Of a DNA stretch of 64,000 bases, positions 26,647 to 36,172 are shown piece by piece (within the stretch, counting starts at the first letter, position 1; every line of letters begins with the position of its first letter). Position numbers and translations under genes: made by a program. The notes beneath the pieces are model-generated. The model saw nothing but the letters and a program-made list of their open reading frames with translations. It was not told the DNA's origin and did not search any database. The stretch comes from Glaciecola sp048820975 (lineage in GTDB: Bacteria > Pseudomonadota > Gammaproteobacteria > Enterobacterales > Alteromonadaceae): contig NZ_JBMEUF010000001.1 of assembly GCF_048820975.1 (NCBI RefSeq), positions 496,001 through 560,000 on the forward strand, read 5' to 3'.

Positions 26647-27346
26647 TCAAAATTCTAAAACTTCCCCTGTAATCGTAGCGCTAGATTTTGATGAACTAGC
26701 ACTTGCAAAATCATTTGTATCAAAGATTTCTCCCAAGCAATGTCGCTTAAAAGTTGGCAAGGAAATGTTTACTTTGTTTGGCCCTGATTGGGTTCGCTAT
26801 TTAGTCGATGAGGGTTATGACGTATTTCTAGACCTTAAATTTCATGACATTCCTAACACGGTTGCTAAAGCGGTAAAAGCAGCAAGTAAACTGGGAGTTT
26901 GGATGGTAAACGTTCACGCTAGTGGCGGCGCACAAATGATGAGTGCAGCTAAGGACGCAGCACTTTCAGCAAGTAAATCTCCTATTTTAACGGCGGTTAC
27001 TGTGCTTACTAGTATGGATGAACAGCAATTTAGCGATGTGTATGAAGTGACAAACATTAGCCATAAAGTGTCGCGTTTGGCCTTGTTAGCACAAGATGCG
27101 GGAGCTGATGGCGTGGTATGTTCTGCGCAAGAAGCCTTAATGTTACGTCAACAACTCAATCCAGAGTTTTGTTTAGTGACGCCGGGTATTCGTCCAGAAG
27201 GTAGCAGCGTTGATGATCAAAAGCGAATAATGACACCCACTGAAGCAATGCAATCTGGCGTAGATTATCTAGTAATAGGGCGGCCAATTACTAAAGCTGA
27301 ATCTCCGCTAGACGTGTTAAACAAAATTAACGTTTCTATTCTGTAA
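26636..27346 (+). CDS. pyrF: Orotidine 5'-phosphate decarboxylase
   Basis: PyrF decarboxylates OMP to UMP, the last step of de novo pyrimidine synthesis. The 236-residue TIM barrel has VALDFDE near the N-terminus, the catalytic FLDLKFHDIPNTV (Asp-Lys-x-x-Asp, about residues 62-74), and the phosphate-gripping TPGIRPEG and LVIGRPIT motifs. The ATG at 26636 overlaps the lapB end by 11 bases and follows AAAAGG at 5-base spacing. A strong bidirectional terminator separates it from convergent ald. Confidence 0.96.
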   Translation: MVSSQNSKTSPVIVALDFDELALAKSFVSKISPKQCRLKVGKEMFTLFGPDWVRYLVDEGYDVFLDLKFHDIPNTVAKAVKAASKLGVWMVNVHASGGAQMMSAAKDAALSASKSPILTAVTVLTSMDEQQFSDVYEVTNISHKVSRLALLAQDAGADGVVCSAQEALMLRQQLNPEFCLVTPGIRPEGSSVDDQKRIMTPTEAMQSGVDYLVIGRPITKAESPLDVLNKINVSIL

Positions 27347-27368
27347 CTAGAAAAAGCGAGTTAAAACA

Positions 27369-27411
27369 AAAAGGCACGGTATCCAGTTTGTACTAGATAC
27401 CGTGCCTTTTT
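27369..27411. terminator. Bidirectional terminator between pyrF and ald
   Basis: AAAAGGCACGGTATC and GATACCGTGCCTTTT form a 15-base perfect stem with a 12-base loop, A-rich on one side and T-rich on the other, serving both convergent genes. Confidence 0.95.
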
Positions 27412-27433
27412 CGTATCAATTAAGTATATAAAG

Positions 27434-28564
27434 CTACTTATTTAGCGCGGTTTTAGCGTCACAATATGCTAAGTCTAATGTTTCACCTAGTGCATCTACT
27501 ACTGCTTTATAAGTTACAAAACCTTTATGTACATTTAATCCATTTAATAAATGTGGGTCATCTAACATAGCTTGTTTAGCACCTTTGTTTGCTAAGGCTA
27601 AACCAAAAGGTAATGTAGCATTGTTAAGCGCCATTGTTGATGTCCGTGCTACACCGCCTGGCATATTTGCAACGCAGTAATGAACAACATCATCAATAAC
27701 ATAAACTGGGTCTTGGTGCGTAGTGGCTTTTGACGTTTCAAAACAGCCGCCTTGATCAATAGCTACATCCACCAACACTGAACCAGGTTTCATGTTTTTA
27801 ATATGTGTTTTATTGAGTAATTTAGGGGCAGCTGCTCCTGGAATAAGTACCGCACCAACTACTAAGTCAGCTCTTGATGAATAATGCTCAATGGCGTCTT
27901 CGGTTGAATACACGGTTTTAATTTGTGAATTGAAAATATCATCAAGTTCACGTAGGCGTGGAAGCGAGCGGTCAAGCAATGTTACATCAGCGCCTAAGCC
28001 CACAGCCATTTTTGCCGCGTTTACACCTACTACACCGCCACCAATAATTAACACTTTACCTGCAGCAACGCCCGGTACGCCACCTAATAAAGTACCACTA
28101 CCACCGTGTGCTTTTTCTAAATAATGGGCACCAGCTTGCACCGCCATTCTGCCCGCTACCTCACTCATTGGTGCAAGTAATGGTAGTGCGCCACGGTTGT
28201 CAGTTACCGTTTCATATGCAATACAGGTAGCTTTAGATGCCACTAACAATTCGGTTTGCGTTGGGTCTGGTGCTAAGTGTAGGTAGGTATATAAAATTTG
28301 GCCTTCACGCAACATTTTACATTCGTTTGGTTGTGGCTCTTTTACTTTTATAATCATGTCTGCAGTGGCGAATATTTCTTCAGCGCTATTAATAATAGCT
28401 GCGCCTGCTTGTTCATAAAGCTCATCAGTAAAACCAATTTCGGTACCAGCATTTGTTTGAATAATCACTTTATGACCATTCGCAACAAACTCTTTTACAG
28501 CGGCGGGTGTTAAGCCAACGCGATATTCATGATTTTTTATTTCTTTAGGAACGCCAACGATCAT
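27434..28564 (-). CDS. ald: Alanine dehydrogenase
   Basis: Ald interconverts L-alanine and pyruvate plus ammonia with NAD. The 376-residue protein begins with MIVGVPKEIKNHEYRVGLTP, the signature of the family. It has the catalytic lysine (IIKVKEP, about 75) and histidine (YLHLAPD, about 96) regions, and a Rossmann loop GGGVVGVNAAKMAVGLGA (about residues 174-191). It is divergent from an Lrp-family gene. Local control of an alanine-degrading enzyme by an adjacent Lrp-type regulator is a common theme, so this pair may be a regulator-target unit as well as part of the lrp-ftsK synteny. Confidence 0.95.
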   Translation of the reverse strand: MIVGVPKEIKNHEYRVGLTPAAVKEFVANGHKVIIQTNAGTEIGFTDELYEQAGAAIINSAEEIFATADMIIKVKEPQPNECKMLREGQILYTYLHLAPDPTQTELLVASKATCIAYETVTDNRGALPLLAPMSEVAGRMAVQAGAHYLEKAHGGSGTLLGGVPGVAAGKVLIIGGGVVGVNAAKMAVGLGADVTLLDRSLPRLRELDDIFNSQIKTVYSTEDAIEHYSSRADLVVGAVLIPGAAAPKLLNKTHIKNMKPGSVLVDVAIDQGGCFETSKATTHQDPVYVIDDVVHYCVANMPGGVARTSTMALNNATLPFGLALANKGAKQAMLDDPHLLNGLNVHKGFVTYKAVVDALGETLDLAYCDAKTALNK

Positions 28565-28687
28565 TGCTTTGCTCTTTGTTTGATTAATAAACCATTATTG
28601 TAATGCAAAGTGTAAGAATAAAAATTTCGAAGTTTTTAAAATTTTAGAATATAATAACGAAAAGTATAATTATGACGGCATAAAGTT

Positions 28688-29173
28688 TTGTTAGTAAAAA
28701 CACCAAATCACATTGATAAGATTGACCGACGCATTCTAATAGAGCTTCAAAAGAACGGTAAGATATCGAATGTGGAATTATCTAAGGTAGTGGGCTTAAG
28801 TCCAAGCCCTTGTTTAGAAAGGGTAAGGCGTTTAGAGTCGCAAGGTTACATTGTAAATTACCAAGCAAGGCTTAATCCAAACTTGCTAGGGGCGGCAATG
28901 CTTGTTTTTGTTGAAATTACATTAACGAAAACATCTGTAGATATATTTGCAGAATTTTCTGCGGCAGTGCAAGAGCACGAAGATATTCAAGAGTGCCATT
29001 TAGTTTCAGGCAATTTTGATTTTCTATTAAAAACTCGCGTAGCCGATATGTCGAGCTATAGAAAGTTTTTAGGTGATACATTACTTCGTTTGCCTGGTGT
29101 AAGCGAATCAAGGACCTATGTTGTGATGGAAGAAGTTAAACATACTAATAGTATTAAAATTAACTTAAAATAA
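28688..29173 (+). CDS. lrp: Leucine-responsive regulatory protein
   Basis: A 161-residue Lrp/AsnC regulator: an N-terminal winged-helix domain (LDRRILIEL-like, then NVELSKVVGLSPSPCLERVRRLESQGYI, about residues 10-60) and a C-terminal RAM ligand-binding domain (about 75-150) with IQECHLVSGNFDFLLKTRV. Similarity to E. coli Lrp is extensive and the lrp-ftsK-lolA-rarA-serS order is conserved. The likely start is TTG at 28688; the nearest upstream ATG (28673) runs straight into a stop. No good ribosome-binding site is visible. TATAAT boxes at 28650 and 28665 suggest a very short leader. Confidence 0.93.
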   Translation: MLVKTPNHIDKIDRRILIELQKNGKISNVELSKVVGLSPSPCLERVRRLESQGYIVNYQARLNPNLLGAAMLVFVEITLTKTSVDIFAEFSAAVQEHEDIQECHLVSGNFDFLLKTRVADMSSYRKFLGDTLLRLPGVSESRTYVVMEEVKHTNSIKINLK

Positions 29174-29335
29174 TCACCAAAAATGCCCCTTATATAGTGC
29201 TGTTTAAGACCTAACATTATGTTAATCTACGAGTTAATTATTGAGGGTTAATAACCAGAGGGTAAAAGAATTAAAACGAAACCTCTGCGTATTGCGCTAT
29301 TTACCTTAAACAAAAATAAAGAATAAATTATTATT

Positions 29336-31762
29336 ATGACCAGACTATCAGGCGTTCAAAGGCTTATGGAAGTAGGCATGATTATTTCATGTGCTTTTGC
29401 CTTTTTCTTGCTCGTTGCCTTATCTTACTTTCATCCTAGCGATCCTGGCTGGAGCCAAGCAGGTTTAGAATCTAATGTGCAAAATATTATGGGGCCAGTA
29501 GGCGCTTATTTTGCTGATATATTATTGTTCACCTTTGGTATTACCGCATATTTAATTCCATTTTGTTTGGCCTTTGTTGGATGGTTTTTCTTTCTTCACG
29601 TAAAGAGTTTAATTGAACTCGATTACTTAACCATAGCACTTCGATTAGTGGGTGTTGTTCTACTTGTATTCGGCTTTACAGGCATTGCGAGCATCAATTT
29701 TGATGACTTCTACAGCGTATCTGCTGGCGGCGCAATGGGTGACATAATAAGTGATGCATTAATACCGCATTTCAGTTTTGTGGGCTCGGTTTTATTGTTG
29801 TTATGTTTTTTCTGTACCGGGTTTACGCTCACTACTGGTATTTCATGGTTTAAACTTATAGATACCATAGGTGAGAGCGTAATTTTCGGAGCCAAGCAGG
29901 TAGCCAAACTGCCCAATAAAATGTCGGCATTGTCATTACCATCACCTAGAGCAAAGCAAGATAGCTTAGAGAACAACAAACAAAATGATACATCAACTTC
30001 TAGTGTTCAAATTACCAGTTTGCGAGCTGAACCTAATGAACATGAAAATGACGACTACAGTATTCCAGAAGATGTATTTAAAAAGGTATTAAGTGGTAAT
30101 GAAGATGACCTTAGTAATGTTCCTACAGTAAGCAGAAATAAAGCCAAAGCTGAAAAACAAGAGCAAGTAAAGCCCGTTCAAAAAGCGCAAAAGCCTGTTT
30201 ACACGCCTACTGCTACCGCAAGTGAAAAGCTTGATACTCTAAATGGCGACACAAGCCAACAGGAAATGACGCCACTTCCATCGTTTGATTTGCTGCAACG
30301 GGCTGATAAAAAAGAAAATCCAATTAGCGAAGAAGAGTTACAGCAAGTAGCTCGATTGTTAGAAGCTAAGCTGCTTGACTTTAACGTAACTGCACAGGTT
30401 GTTAATGTACTACCTGGCCCGGTAATAACGCGGTTTGAACTTGATTTAGCCCCAGGCGTTAAAGTCAGTAAAATTACCACCCTTGCAAAAGATTTAGCTC
30501 GTGCAATGTCAGCTATTTCAGTGCGCGTGGTAGAGGTTATTCCTGGTAAGTCAGTAATTGGTTTAGAGCTACCCAACAAACACCGAGAAATGGTGCGCTT
30601 AAGTGAGGTTATTGCTTGTGACGCCTTTCAAAAGAAAGATTCGCCATTAACAATGGTGTTAGGTGCTGACATAAGCGGCGAACCGGTTGTTGTTGATTTA
30701 GCTGCAATGCCGCATTTACTGGTGGCGGGTACTACCGGTTCGGGTAAATCGGTGGGCGTTAACGTTATGATTTTAAGCCTGCTTTATAAGTCGACGCCTG
30801 AAGATGTTCGCTTGATTATGATAGATCCTAAAATGTTGGAATTATCAGTATACGAAGGCATTCCACATTTATTAGCAGAAGTTGTGACTGACATGAAAGA
30901 AGCGTCAAATGCACTTCGTTGGTGTGTTGGCGAAATGGAGCGTCGTTACCGCTTGATGTCAGCTTTGGGGGTGAGAAACCTTAAAGGCTACAACAAGAAA
31001 ATTAAGGATGCTAAGGAAAGCGGCCAACCCATACTTGATCCATTATGGAAATCAGAAGAAAGTATGGAACCAAGCGCTCCTGAACTTGAAAAACTTCCTG
31101 CCATAGTGGTAATAGTTGATGAATTTGCCGACATGATGATGATTGTTGGTAAAAAAGTAGAAGAACTTATTGCTCGAATTGCACAAAAGGCGAGGGCGGC
31201 AGGTATACACTTAATATTGGCCACTCAGCGGCCTTCCGTAGATGTAATAACCGGCTTGATTAAGGCAAATATTCCAACGCGTATTGCGTTTCAAGTATCG
31301 AGCAAAATAGATTCTCGTACTATTTTAGACCAACAAGGTGCTGAGTCACTATTAGGTATGGGGGATATGCTGTATAACCCGCCTGGTACTAGCATTACAA
31401 CACGTGTTCATGGTGCATTTGTAGATGATCACGAAGTACACGCTGTAGTAGCCGATTGGAAGGCACGCGGAGAACCTGATTATATTGATGAAATATTAAA
31501 CGGGGATATGGGCGGCGAAATTCTTCTGCCGGGTGAACAATCTGAAAATGCCGATGAAGAATACGATGCCGTTTATGATGAAGCGCTTGCTTTTATTACT
31601 GAAACGCGAAAGGTTTCAATTTCCAGTATTCAACGAAAATTTAGAATTGGGTACAACAGAGCGGCCAGAATAGTTGAACAATTTGAGCAAAACGGCGTCG
31701 TAAGTACGCCAGGGCACAACGGAAACCGTGAAGTTCTAGCTCCACCTCCAATTAAGGATTAA
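29336..31762 (+). CDS. ftsK: DNA translocase FtsK
   Basis: FtsK anchors at the division septum and pumps chromosomal DNA toward dif for XerCD recombination. The 808-residue protein has four membrane helices in the first 190 residues, a polar linker (about 200-325), the motor with Walker A GTTGSGKS (about 465-472) and Walker B VVIVDEFADMMM, and a C-terminal gamma winged helix (from about 745; SISSIQRKFRIGYNRAARIVE) that reads KOPS. The linker is far shorter than in E. coli FtsK (1329 residues), as is common in other gammaproteobacteria. lolA starts 1 base after its stop. Confidence 0.97.
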   Translation: MTRLSGVQRLMEVGMIISCAFAFFLLVALSYFHPSDPGWSQAGLESNVQNIMGPVGAYFADILLFTFGITAYLIPFCLAFVGWFFFLHVKSLIELDYLTIALRLVGVVLLVFGFTGIASINFDDFYSVSAGGAMGDIISDALIPHFSFVGSVLLLLCFFCTGFTLTTGISWFKLIDTIGESVIFGAKQVAKLPNKMSALSLPSPRAKQDSLENNKQNDTSTSSVQITSLRAEPNEHENDDYSIPEDVFKKVLSGNEDDLSNVPTVSRNKAKAEKQEQVKPVQKAQKPVYTPTATASEKLDTLNGDTSQQEMTPLPSFDLLQRADKKENPISEEELQQVARLLEAKLLDFNVTAQVVNVLPGPVITRFELDLAPGVKVSKITTLAKDLARAMSAISVRVVEVIPGKSVIGLELPNKHREMVRLSEVIACDAFQKKDSPLTMVLGADISGEPVVVDLAAMPHLLVAGTTGSGKSVGVNVMILSLLYKSTPEDVRLIMIDPKMLELSVYEGIPHLLAEVVTDMKEASNALRWCVGEMERRYRLMSALGVRNLKGYNKKIKDAKESGQPILDPLWKSEESMEPSAPELEKLPAIVVIVDEFADMMMIVGKKVEELIARIAQKARAAGIHLILATQRPSVDVITGLIKANIPTRIAFQVSSKIDSRTILDQQGAESLLGMGDMLYNPPGTSITTRVHGAFVDDHEVHAVVADWKARGEPDYIDEILNGDMGGEILLPGEQSENADEEYDAVYDEALAFITETRKVSISSIQRKFRIGYNRAARIVEQFEQNGVVSTPGHNGNREVLAPPPIKD

Positions 31763-31763
31763 T

Positions 31764-32456
31764 ATGAAATTTAATGGTTTAACCCCATTTATATATTTGT
31801 GCGGCGCATTAGGCTTGTCAATTCAAGGCGTTCAAGCAACGCCGTTAGACGCACAAAACGCTAACTTAGCGAGTAATGTTGAGACTAAAACTGAATCGTC
31901 AGCAAAATCAGAATTACGCCAATTGATCGCTAAATTTCAAAGTTTACAAGCCAATTTTTCACAAGAAATTGCAGATATGCAAGGTGAACTGCTACAAGAA
32001 ACAGAAGGTTCTATTTTACTTCAAAAACCGAATATGTTGCGTTGGGAGGTAAAAAGCCCCGACGAATCGTTACTGATTGCTGATGGCCAAACCGTTTACA
32101 ATATTGACCCATTCGTTGAACAGCTTACTTTAATGGAACAAGATAGCTTAACGGCATCCAATCCGTTGATGCTGCTAATTAGCGATGATGAAGAGCAGTG
32201 GGCAAACGTCAATATTGAAAAACTTGATGGCGATTTTATTATTAAGCCGCAAAATACAGATGCACAAATAAGTATGTTGATTTTAAGTTTTAATAAAGAT
32301 AAACAGTTATCTTTATTAACGTCTATAGACCAACAACAGCAGCGTAACGTCATTTCTTTTTCAGATATTGAATATAATGTCACTATGCCTGCCAGTGTAT
32401 TTTCTTATAAGCCCAATGCTAATTGGGTAATTGATGATCAACGCGCTAAAAATTAA
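31764..32456 (+). CDS. lolA: Outer-membrane lipoprotein carrier protein LolA
   Basis: LolA ferries lipoproteins across the periplasm from LolCDE to LolB. The 230-residue product has a signal peptide ending near AQATP (about residue 26). The LolA fold follows, with LIAKFQSLQANFSQEI, the LQKPNMLRWEVKSPDESLLIADGQTVYNIDP region and the C-terminal FSYKPNANWVIDDQ. An extra polar stretch of about 20 residues lies after the signal peptide. Its TAA overlaps the rarA ATG (TAATG). Genes ftsK, lolA, rarA and crcB are packed with no gaps and probably form one transcript. Confidence 0.95.
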   Translation: MKFNGLTPFIYLCGALGLSIQGVQATPLDAQNANLASNVETKTESSAKSELRQLIAKFQSLQANFSQEIADMQGELLQETEGSILLQKPNMLRWEVKSPDESLLIADGQTVYNIDPFVEQLTLMEQDSLTASNPLMLLISDDEEQWANVNIEKLDGDFIIKPQNTDAQISMLILSFNKDKQLSLLTSIDQQQQRNVISFSDIEYNVTMPASVFSYKPNANWVIDDQRAKN

Positions 32457-33742
32457 TGGATTTGAGTCAACCCCTAGCCCATATTCTGCGTCCTACTTCA
32501 CTTGAAAATTATGTAGGGCAATCACACTTAGTGGGGCCTAACGGGCCTATTACGCGCTTGTGTGAGCAGCAGCAATTGTGCTCCATGATTTTATGGGGGC
32601 CACCGGGTTGCGGAAAAACAAGTTTGGTTCATCTACTAGAAAAGTATTGGCAATTGCCTGTGATTAATATGTCAGCTATAAACAGCGGCATTAAGGATAT
32701 TAAAAGTATCACTTCTTCTACATCAGGCAGCTTATTTCAAGAAAGTAAAATTGTATTCGTAGATGAAATACATCGCTTCAATAAGACGCAACAAGATGCT
32801 TTTTTACCGCATGTAGAAAATGGTGACATAGTGCTAATTGGCGCAACCACTGAAAACCCCGCGTTTTCTGTTAATTCAGCCTTGTTGTCGCGAATGCGCG
32901 TATTTACTTTACAATCTTTACAACATGAAGATTTACGCGTGTTAATTGAGCGCGCTTTAGATTATATCAACTCAGAAAAATCTACACGATTTTCGATTAA
33001 TGATGATGCGTTTGAACTTCTACTAAATTTAAGTGAAGGCGATGCCCGAAGATTACTGAGTAATTTTGAAGTGGCGATTAACTTAATAGGAAATGACGCA
33101 AACGCCTTGAGTATTAATCATGTTACGCAAGCTTGTGGTGAACGCATTGGTAATTTTGATAAGCAAGGTGACCATTATTACGACATATTATCAGCTTTTC
33201 ATAAATCTATAAGGGGGTCATCGGTAGACGGCGGCTTGTATTGGTTTGCCCGATTATTGTTAGCCTCTAGTGATATTACGCCCATTTGCCGCAGGTTATT
33301 GGCTATAGCCACTGAAGATATTGGTAACGCTGATCCTAACGCAATGCAAATATGTTTGAATGCATGGGATTTGTATCATAGAGTGGGGGCTCAGGAAGGT
33401 GAAAGAGCAGTAGCGCAAGCGGTAATATATTGTGCTTTAGCACCTAAAAGTAACGCTGTTTATAATGCTTTTAAAGCTGCAAAACGCCTCGCTAAAATGC
33501 ATCCAACGGCACCTATACCCTTGCATCTTAGAAACTCTACAAGCTCCATTACTAAAGAACTCGGGCATGGTGAAGGTTATCAATATGCGCATAACTATGA
33601 ACATGCTTATTCTCCTGAACAACATTACTTGCCCGATGGTATAAACGACCAAGACCTTTATCAGCCTGCTGAAAGAGGTTTGGAAAAGAAACTTAAAGAT
33701 AAAATGGCGTTTTTAGCCTCGTTAAGACAAGGAACAATATGA
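32456..33742 (+). CDS. rarA: Replication-associated recombination protein RarA
   Basis: RarA (MgsA) is a AAA+ ATPase related to clamp-loader subunits that acts at stalled replication forks. The 428-residue product has RPTSLENYVGQSHL near the N-terminus, Walker A WGPPGCGKTS (47-56), Walker B FVDEIHRFNKTQQDA and sensor 1 IGATTENPAFSVN. The C-terminal helical domain has the GLYWFARLL and NNYEHAYSPEQHYLP-like signatures (here YEHAYSPEQHYLPDG). It overlaps crcB by 4 bases (ATGA). Confidence 0.96.
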   Translation: MDLSQPLAHILRPTSLENYVGQSHLVGPNGPITRLCEQQQLCSMILWGPPGCGKTSLVHLLEKYWQLPVINMSAINSGIKDIKSITSSTSGSLFQESKIVFVDEIHRFNKTQQDAFLPHVENGDIVLIGATTENPAFSVNSALLSRMRVFTLQSLQHEDLRVLIERALDYINSEKSTRFSINDDAFELLLNLSEGDARRLLSNFEVAINLIGNDANALSINHVTQACGERIGNFDKQGDHYYDILSAFHKSIRGSSVDGGLYWFARLLLASSDITPICRRLLAIATEDIGNADPNAMQICLNAWDLYHRVGAQEGERAVAQAVIYCALAPKSNAVYNAFKAAKRLAKMHPTAPIPLHLRNSTSSITKELGHGEGYQYAHNYEHAYSPEQHYLPDGINDQDLYQPAERGLEKKLKDKMAFLASLRQGTI

Positions 33743-34110
33743 GTCCGTATCTGTATGTAGCTATTGGCGGCGCAATTGGCGCGTGTTTACGTTATTTTTT
33801 AGTAATAGAAAGCACAAAATTATTGGGTAAAGGCTTTCCCTTTGGTACTCTACTCGTAAACGTAATAGGCTCATTCCTTTTAGGATGTTTGTACGCTTGG
33901 TTAAACAACTTTGACGTACTATCAAATAACCTTCGCTTATTATTAGGCGTAGGTTTGTTAGGCGCTTTAACAACGTTTTCTACATTTTCTTTTGATACAT
34001 TTATGTTATTACAGAGTGGTTTTATTTTAAAAGCTGCATTAAATATTTTAATCAACGTTAGCGTATGCATTTTTGCTGTATGGCTGGCATTTTTATTAGT
34101 AAAAGGATGA
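33739..34110 (+). CDS. crcB: Fluoride ion channel CrcB (Fluc)
   Basis: CrcB forms dual-topology dimers in the inner membrane that export fluoride. The 123-residue protein has four membrane helices and the motifs GGAIGACLRYF (residues 10-20), GTLLVNVIGSFLLG (about 37-50) and TTFSTFSFD (about 79-87), the last two lining the fluoride path. Its start overlaps the rarA stop. No fluoride riboswitch can lie upstream because the gene is embedded in the ftsK-lolA-rarA run; serS follows 8 bases later. Confidence 0.94.
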   Translation: MSPYLYVAIGGAIGACLRYFLVIESTKLLGKGFPFGTLLVNVIGSFLLGCLYAWLNNFDVLSNNLRLLLGVGLLGALTTFSTFSFDTFMLLQSGFILKAALNILINVSVCIFAVWLAFLLVKG

Positions 34111-34118
34111 ATTGATCC

Positions 34119-35417
34119 ATGTTAGACCCACGATTGCTTAGAAATAGCATCGAAGAAACTGCAGCTGCACTTGCGAGCCGCGGTTTTATACTTGATATTG
34201 ACGCATATAATGATTTAGAAAATAGACGTAAGTCACTTCAAATTTCTACCCAAGAACTGCAAAATGAGCGTAATGTGCGCTCTAAGTCAATTGGTAAAGC
34301 AAAAGCTGCAGGCGAAGACATTGCACCTTTGTTAGCCGAGGTTGACAAATTAGGTAGTGATTTAGATAACGCAAAGAAATCATTAGATGAAGTATTAAGT
34401 GCTTTAAACATTTTTTATCAAGAAACACCCAATCTTCCTGCCGAAGGTGTTCCGGTTGGGAAAGATGAAGATGAAAATGTAGAAATTTTAAAGTGGGGCA
34501 CGCCTTCTGAGTTTGATTTTGATGTGTTAGATCATGTAGATGTTTCAGCAAAAATCGACAATGGCTTAGACTTTGAAACTGCCGCTAAATTGTCGGGCAG
34601 CCGCTTTGTTGTTATGAACGGCAAAATAGCACGCTTGCACAGAGCAATAGCTCAGTTCATGCTTGATACACATACCCAAGAGCATGGTTACCAAGAAGTA
34701 TACGTCCCTTACTTAGTGAATTCTGATAGCTTGTATGGAACAGGGCAGTTGCCGAAGTTTGGTGAAGACTTATTTCATACCAAACCAGCAACAGAAGAAG
34801 GTCAGGGGATGTCTTTAATCCCAACTGCAGAAGTGCCGCTAACAAACATCGCTAGAGACGCTATTTTTGCAGATAAAGAACTGCCAATTAAAATGACCGC
34901 GCATACGCCTTGCTTTAGAAGCGAAGCAGGTTCATACGGACGCGATACTAAAGGCCTTATTCGCCAGCATCAATTTGATAAAGTCGAAATGGTTCAGTTG
35001 GTGTTACCAGAGCAAAGTATGCAAGCCTTAGAAGAGCTAACCGGCCATGCTGAAACAATTTTACAGAAGTTAAATCTTCCATATAGAAAAGTAGTACTTT
35101 GTACTGGCGATATGGGTTTTGGCGCAACTAAAACCTATGATTTAGAAGTATGGCTACCTGCGCAAAATACTTATCGCGAAATTTCATCATGTTCAAATAT
35201 GGGCGATTTCCAAGCACGTAGAATGCAAGCGCGTTATAAATCAAATGATATGAAAAAGCCTGAGCTTTTACATACATTAAATGGTTCAGGCTTGGCTGTT
35301 GGTCGCACACTTGTGGCTGTTTTAGAGAACTACCAACAAGCTGACGGCTCAGTTGTGGTGCCAGAAGTACTTATTCCTTATATGAACGGCGTAAGCGTGT
35401 TAAGCCCCAAATCATAA
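34119..35417 (+). CDS. serS: Seryl-tRNA synthetase
   Basis: SerS charges tRNA-Ser. The 432-residue protein has the N-terminal antiparallel coiled-coil arm that contacts the long variable arm of tRNA-Ser (about residues 30-105). The class II catalytic core follows, with motif 2 (TPCFRSEAGSYGRDTKGLIRQHQF) and motif 3 (NGSGLAVGRTLVAVLENYQ). Class II motif 1 lies near QFMLDTHTQEHGYQEVYVPYLV. Context after crcB fits the conserved block. A perfect terminator follows. Confidence 0.97.
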   Translation: MLDPRLLRNSIEETAAALASRGFILDIDAYNDLENRRKSLQISTQELQNERNVRSKSIGKAKAAGEDIAPLLAEVDKLGSDLDNAKKSLDEVLSALNIFYQETPNLPAEGVPVGKDEDENVEILKWGTPSEFDFDVLDHVDVSAKIDNGLDFETAAKLSGSRFVVMNGKIARLHRAIAQFMLDTHTQEHGYQEVYVPYLVNSDSLYGTGQLPKFGEDLFHTKPATEEGQGMSLIPTAEVPLTNIARDAIFADKELPIKMTAHTPCFRSEAGSYGRDTKGLIRQHQFDKVEMVQLVLPEQSMQALEELTGHAETILQKLNLPYRKVVLCTGDMGFGATKTYDLEVWLPAQNTYREISSCSNMGDFQARRMQARYKSNDMKKPELLHTLNGSGLAVGRTLVAVLENYQQADGSVVVPEVLIPYMNGVSVLSPKS

Positions 35418-35436
35418 TAAGTAGTTGTTGTTAATT

Positions 35437-35469
35437 GAAAAAAGCAGTTTATAAACTGCTTTTTTTTTA
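35437..35469 (+). terminator. Rho-independent terminator after serS
   Basis: AAAAAAGCAGTTTATAAACTGC followed by nine Ts; the stem is a perfect palindrome centred on TATA. Confidence 0.92.
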
Positions 35470-35557
35470 CCTGATTTTGCAATAGCAATACTTGTATGTT
35501 GCCTTACTTATGCTACTGTTTCATTAAATTACACCGCATTATTGAGTGAGTAAGTAT

Positions 35558-36154
35558 ATGGAAATCAGCAGTATTATCGCAATTGTAGTCCTAGCTGTTG
35601 TTATTTTTTACGTGATTGGCGTATTCAACAAATTAGTCGCGCTTAAAAATCAATTTAAAAATGGTTTCGCGCAAATTGAAGTCCAACTAAAGCGTCGTTA
35701 CGATCTAATCCCCAATTTAGTTGAAACCGCAAAAGCTTATATGCAGCACGAAAAAGAAACCCTAGAGAACGTAATTGCCGCACGAAACCAAGCGTCTCAA
35801 GGTTTATCAAATGCGGCTAATTCCCCAGGCGACGCTTCTGCGATGCAAAGTTTGATAGGAGCAGAAGCCGCGCTAGGTAGCGCTATGGGCAAGCTCAATA
35901 TTGTTATGGAAGCGTATCCTGACTTAAAAGCCAATCAAAATATGATGCAAGTTTCTGAAGAACTTTCGTCAACCGAAAATAAGGTCAGTTTTGCACGCCA
36001 AGCGTATAATGACCAAGTATTGGCTTACAATACATATAAGCAAAGCTTTCCTCAAAACATCTTTGCAGGAATGTTTGGTCATGGACAAGATGCAAGCTTA
36101 CTCGAATTTGCAGATAGTCAGGCTATACAAAGCGCACCAAAGGTTTCCTTTTAA
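35558..36154 (+). CDS. lemA: LemA family protein
   Basis: A 198-residue protein with one N-terminal membrane helix (about residues 5-25) and a cytoplasm- or periplasm-facing helical bundle. The family signature FNKLVALKNQFKNGFAQIEVQLKRRYDLIPNLVET is obvious. LemA proteins are widespread but of unclear function. They are often encoded next to an M48 metallopeptidase, as here, and may be its partner. I prefer ATG 35558; GTG 35546 is in frame four codons earlier and cannot be excluded. The downstream protease gene begins 18 bases after the stop, so the pair was an operon before the protease gene was damaged. Confidence 0.92.
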   Translation: MEISSIIAIVVLAVVIFYVIGVFNKLVALKNQFKNGFAQIEVQLKRRYDLIPNLVETAKAYMQHEKETLENVIAARNQASQGLSNAANSPGDASAMQSLIGAEAALGSAMGKLNIVMEAYPDLKANQNMMQVSEELSSTENKVSFARQAYNDQVLAYNTYKQSFPQNIFAGMFGHGQDASLLEFADSQAIQSAPKVSF

Positions 36155-36172
36155 AAGGCGTTGCGCGTTACT

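Noticed and set aside
33739..34110. Fluoride riboswitch before crcB
   Set aside because: The gene overlaps rarA by 4 bases, leaving no leader, and no riboswitch-like fold was seen.
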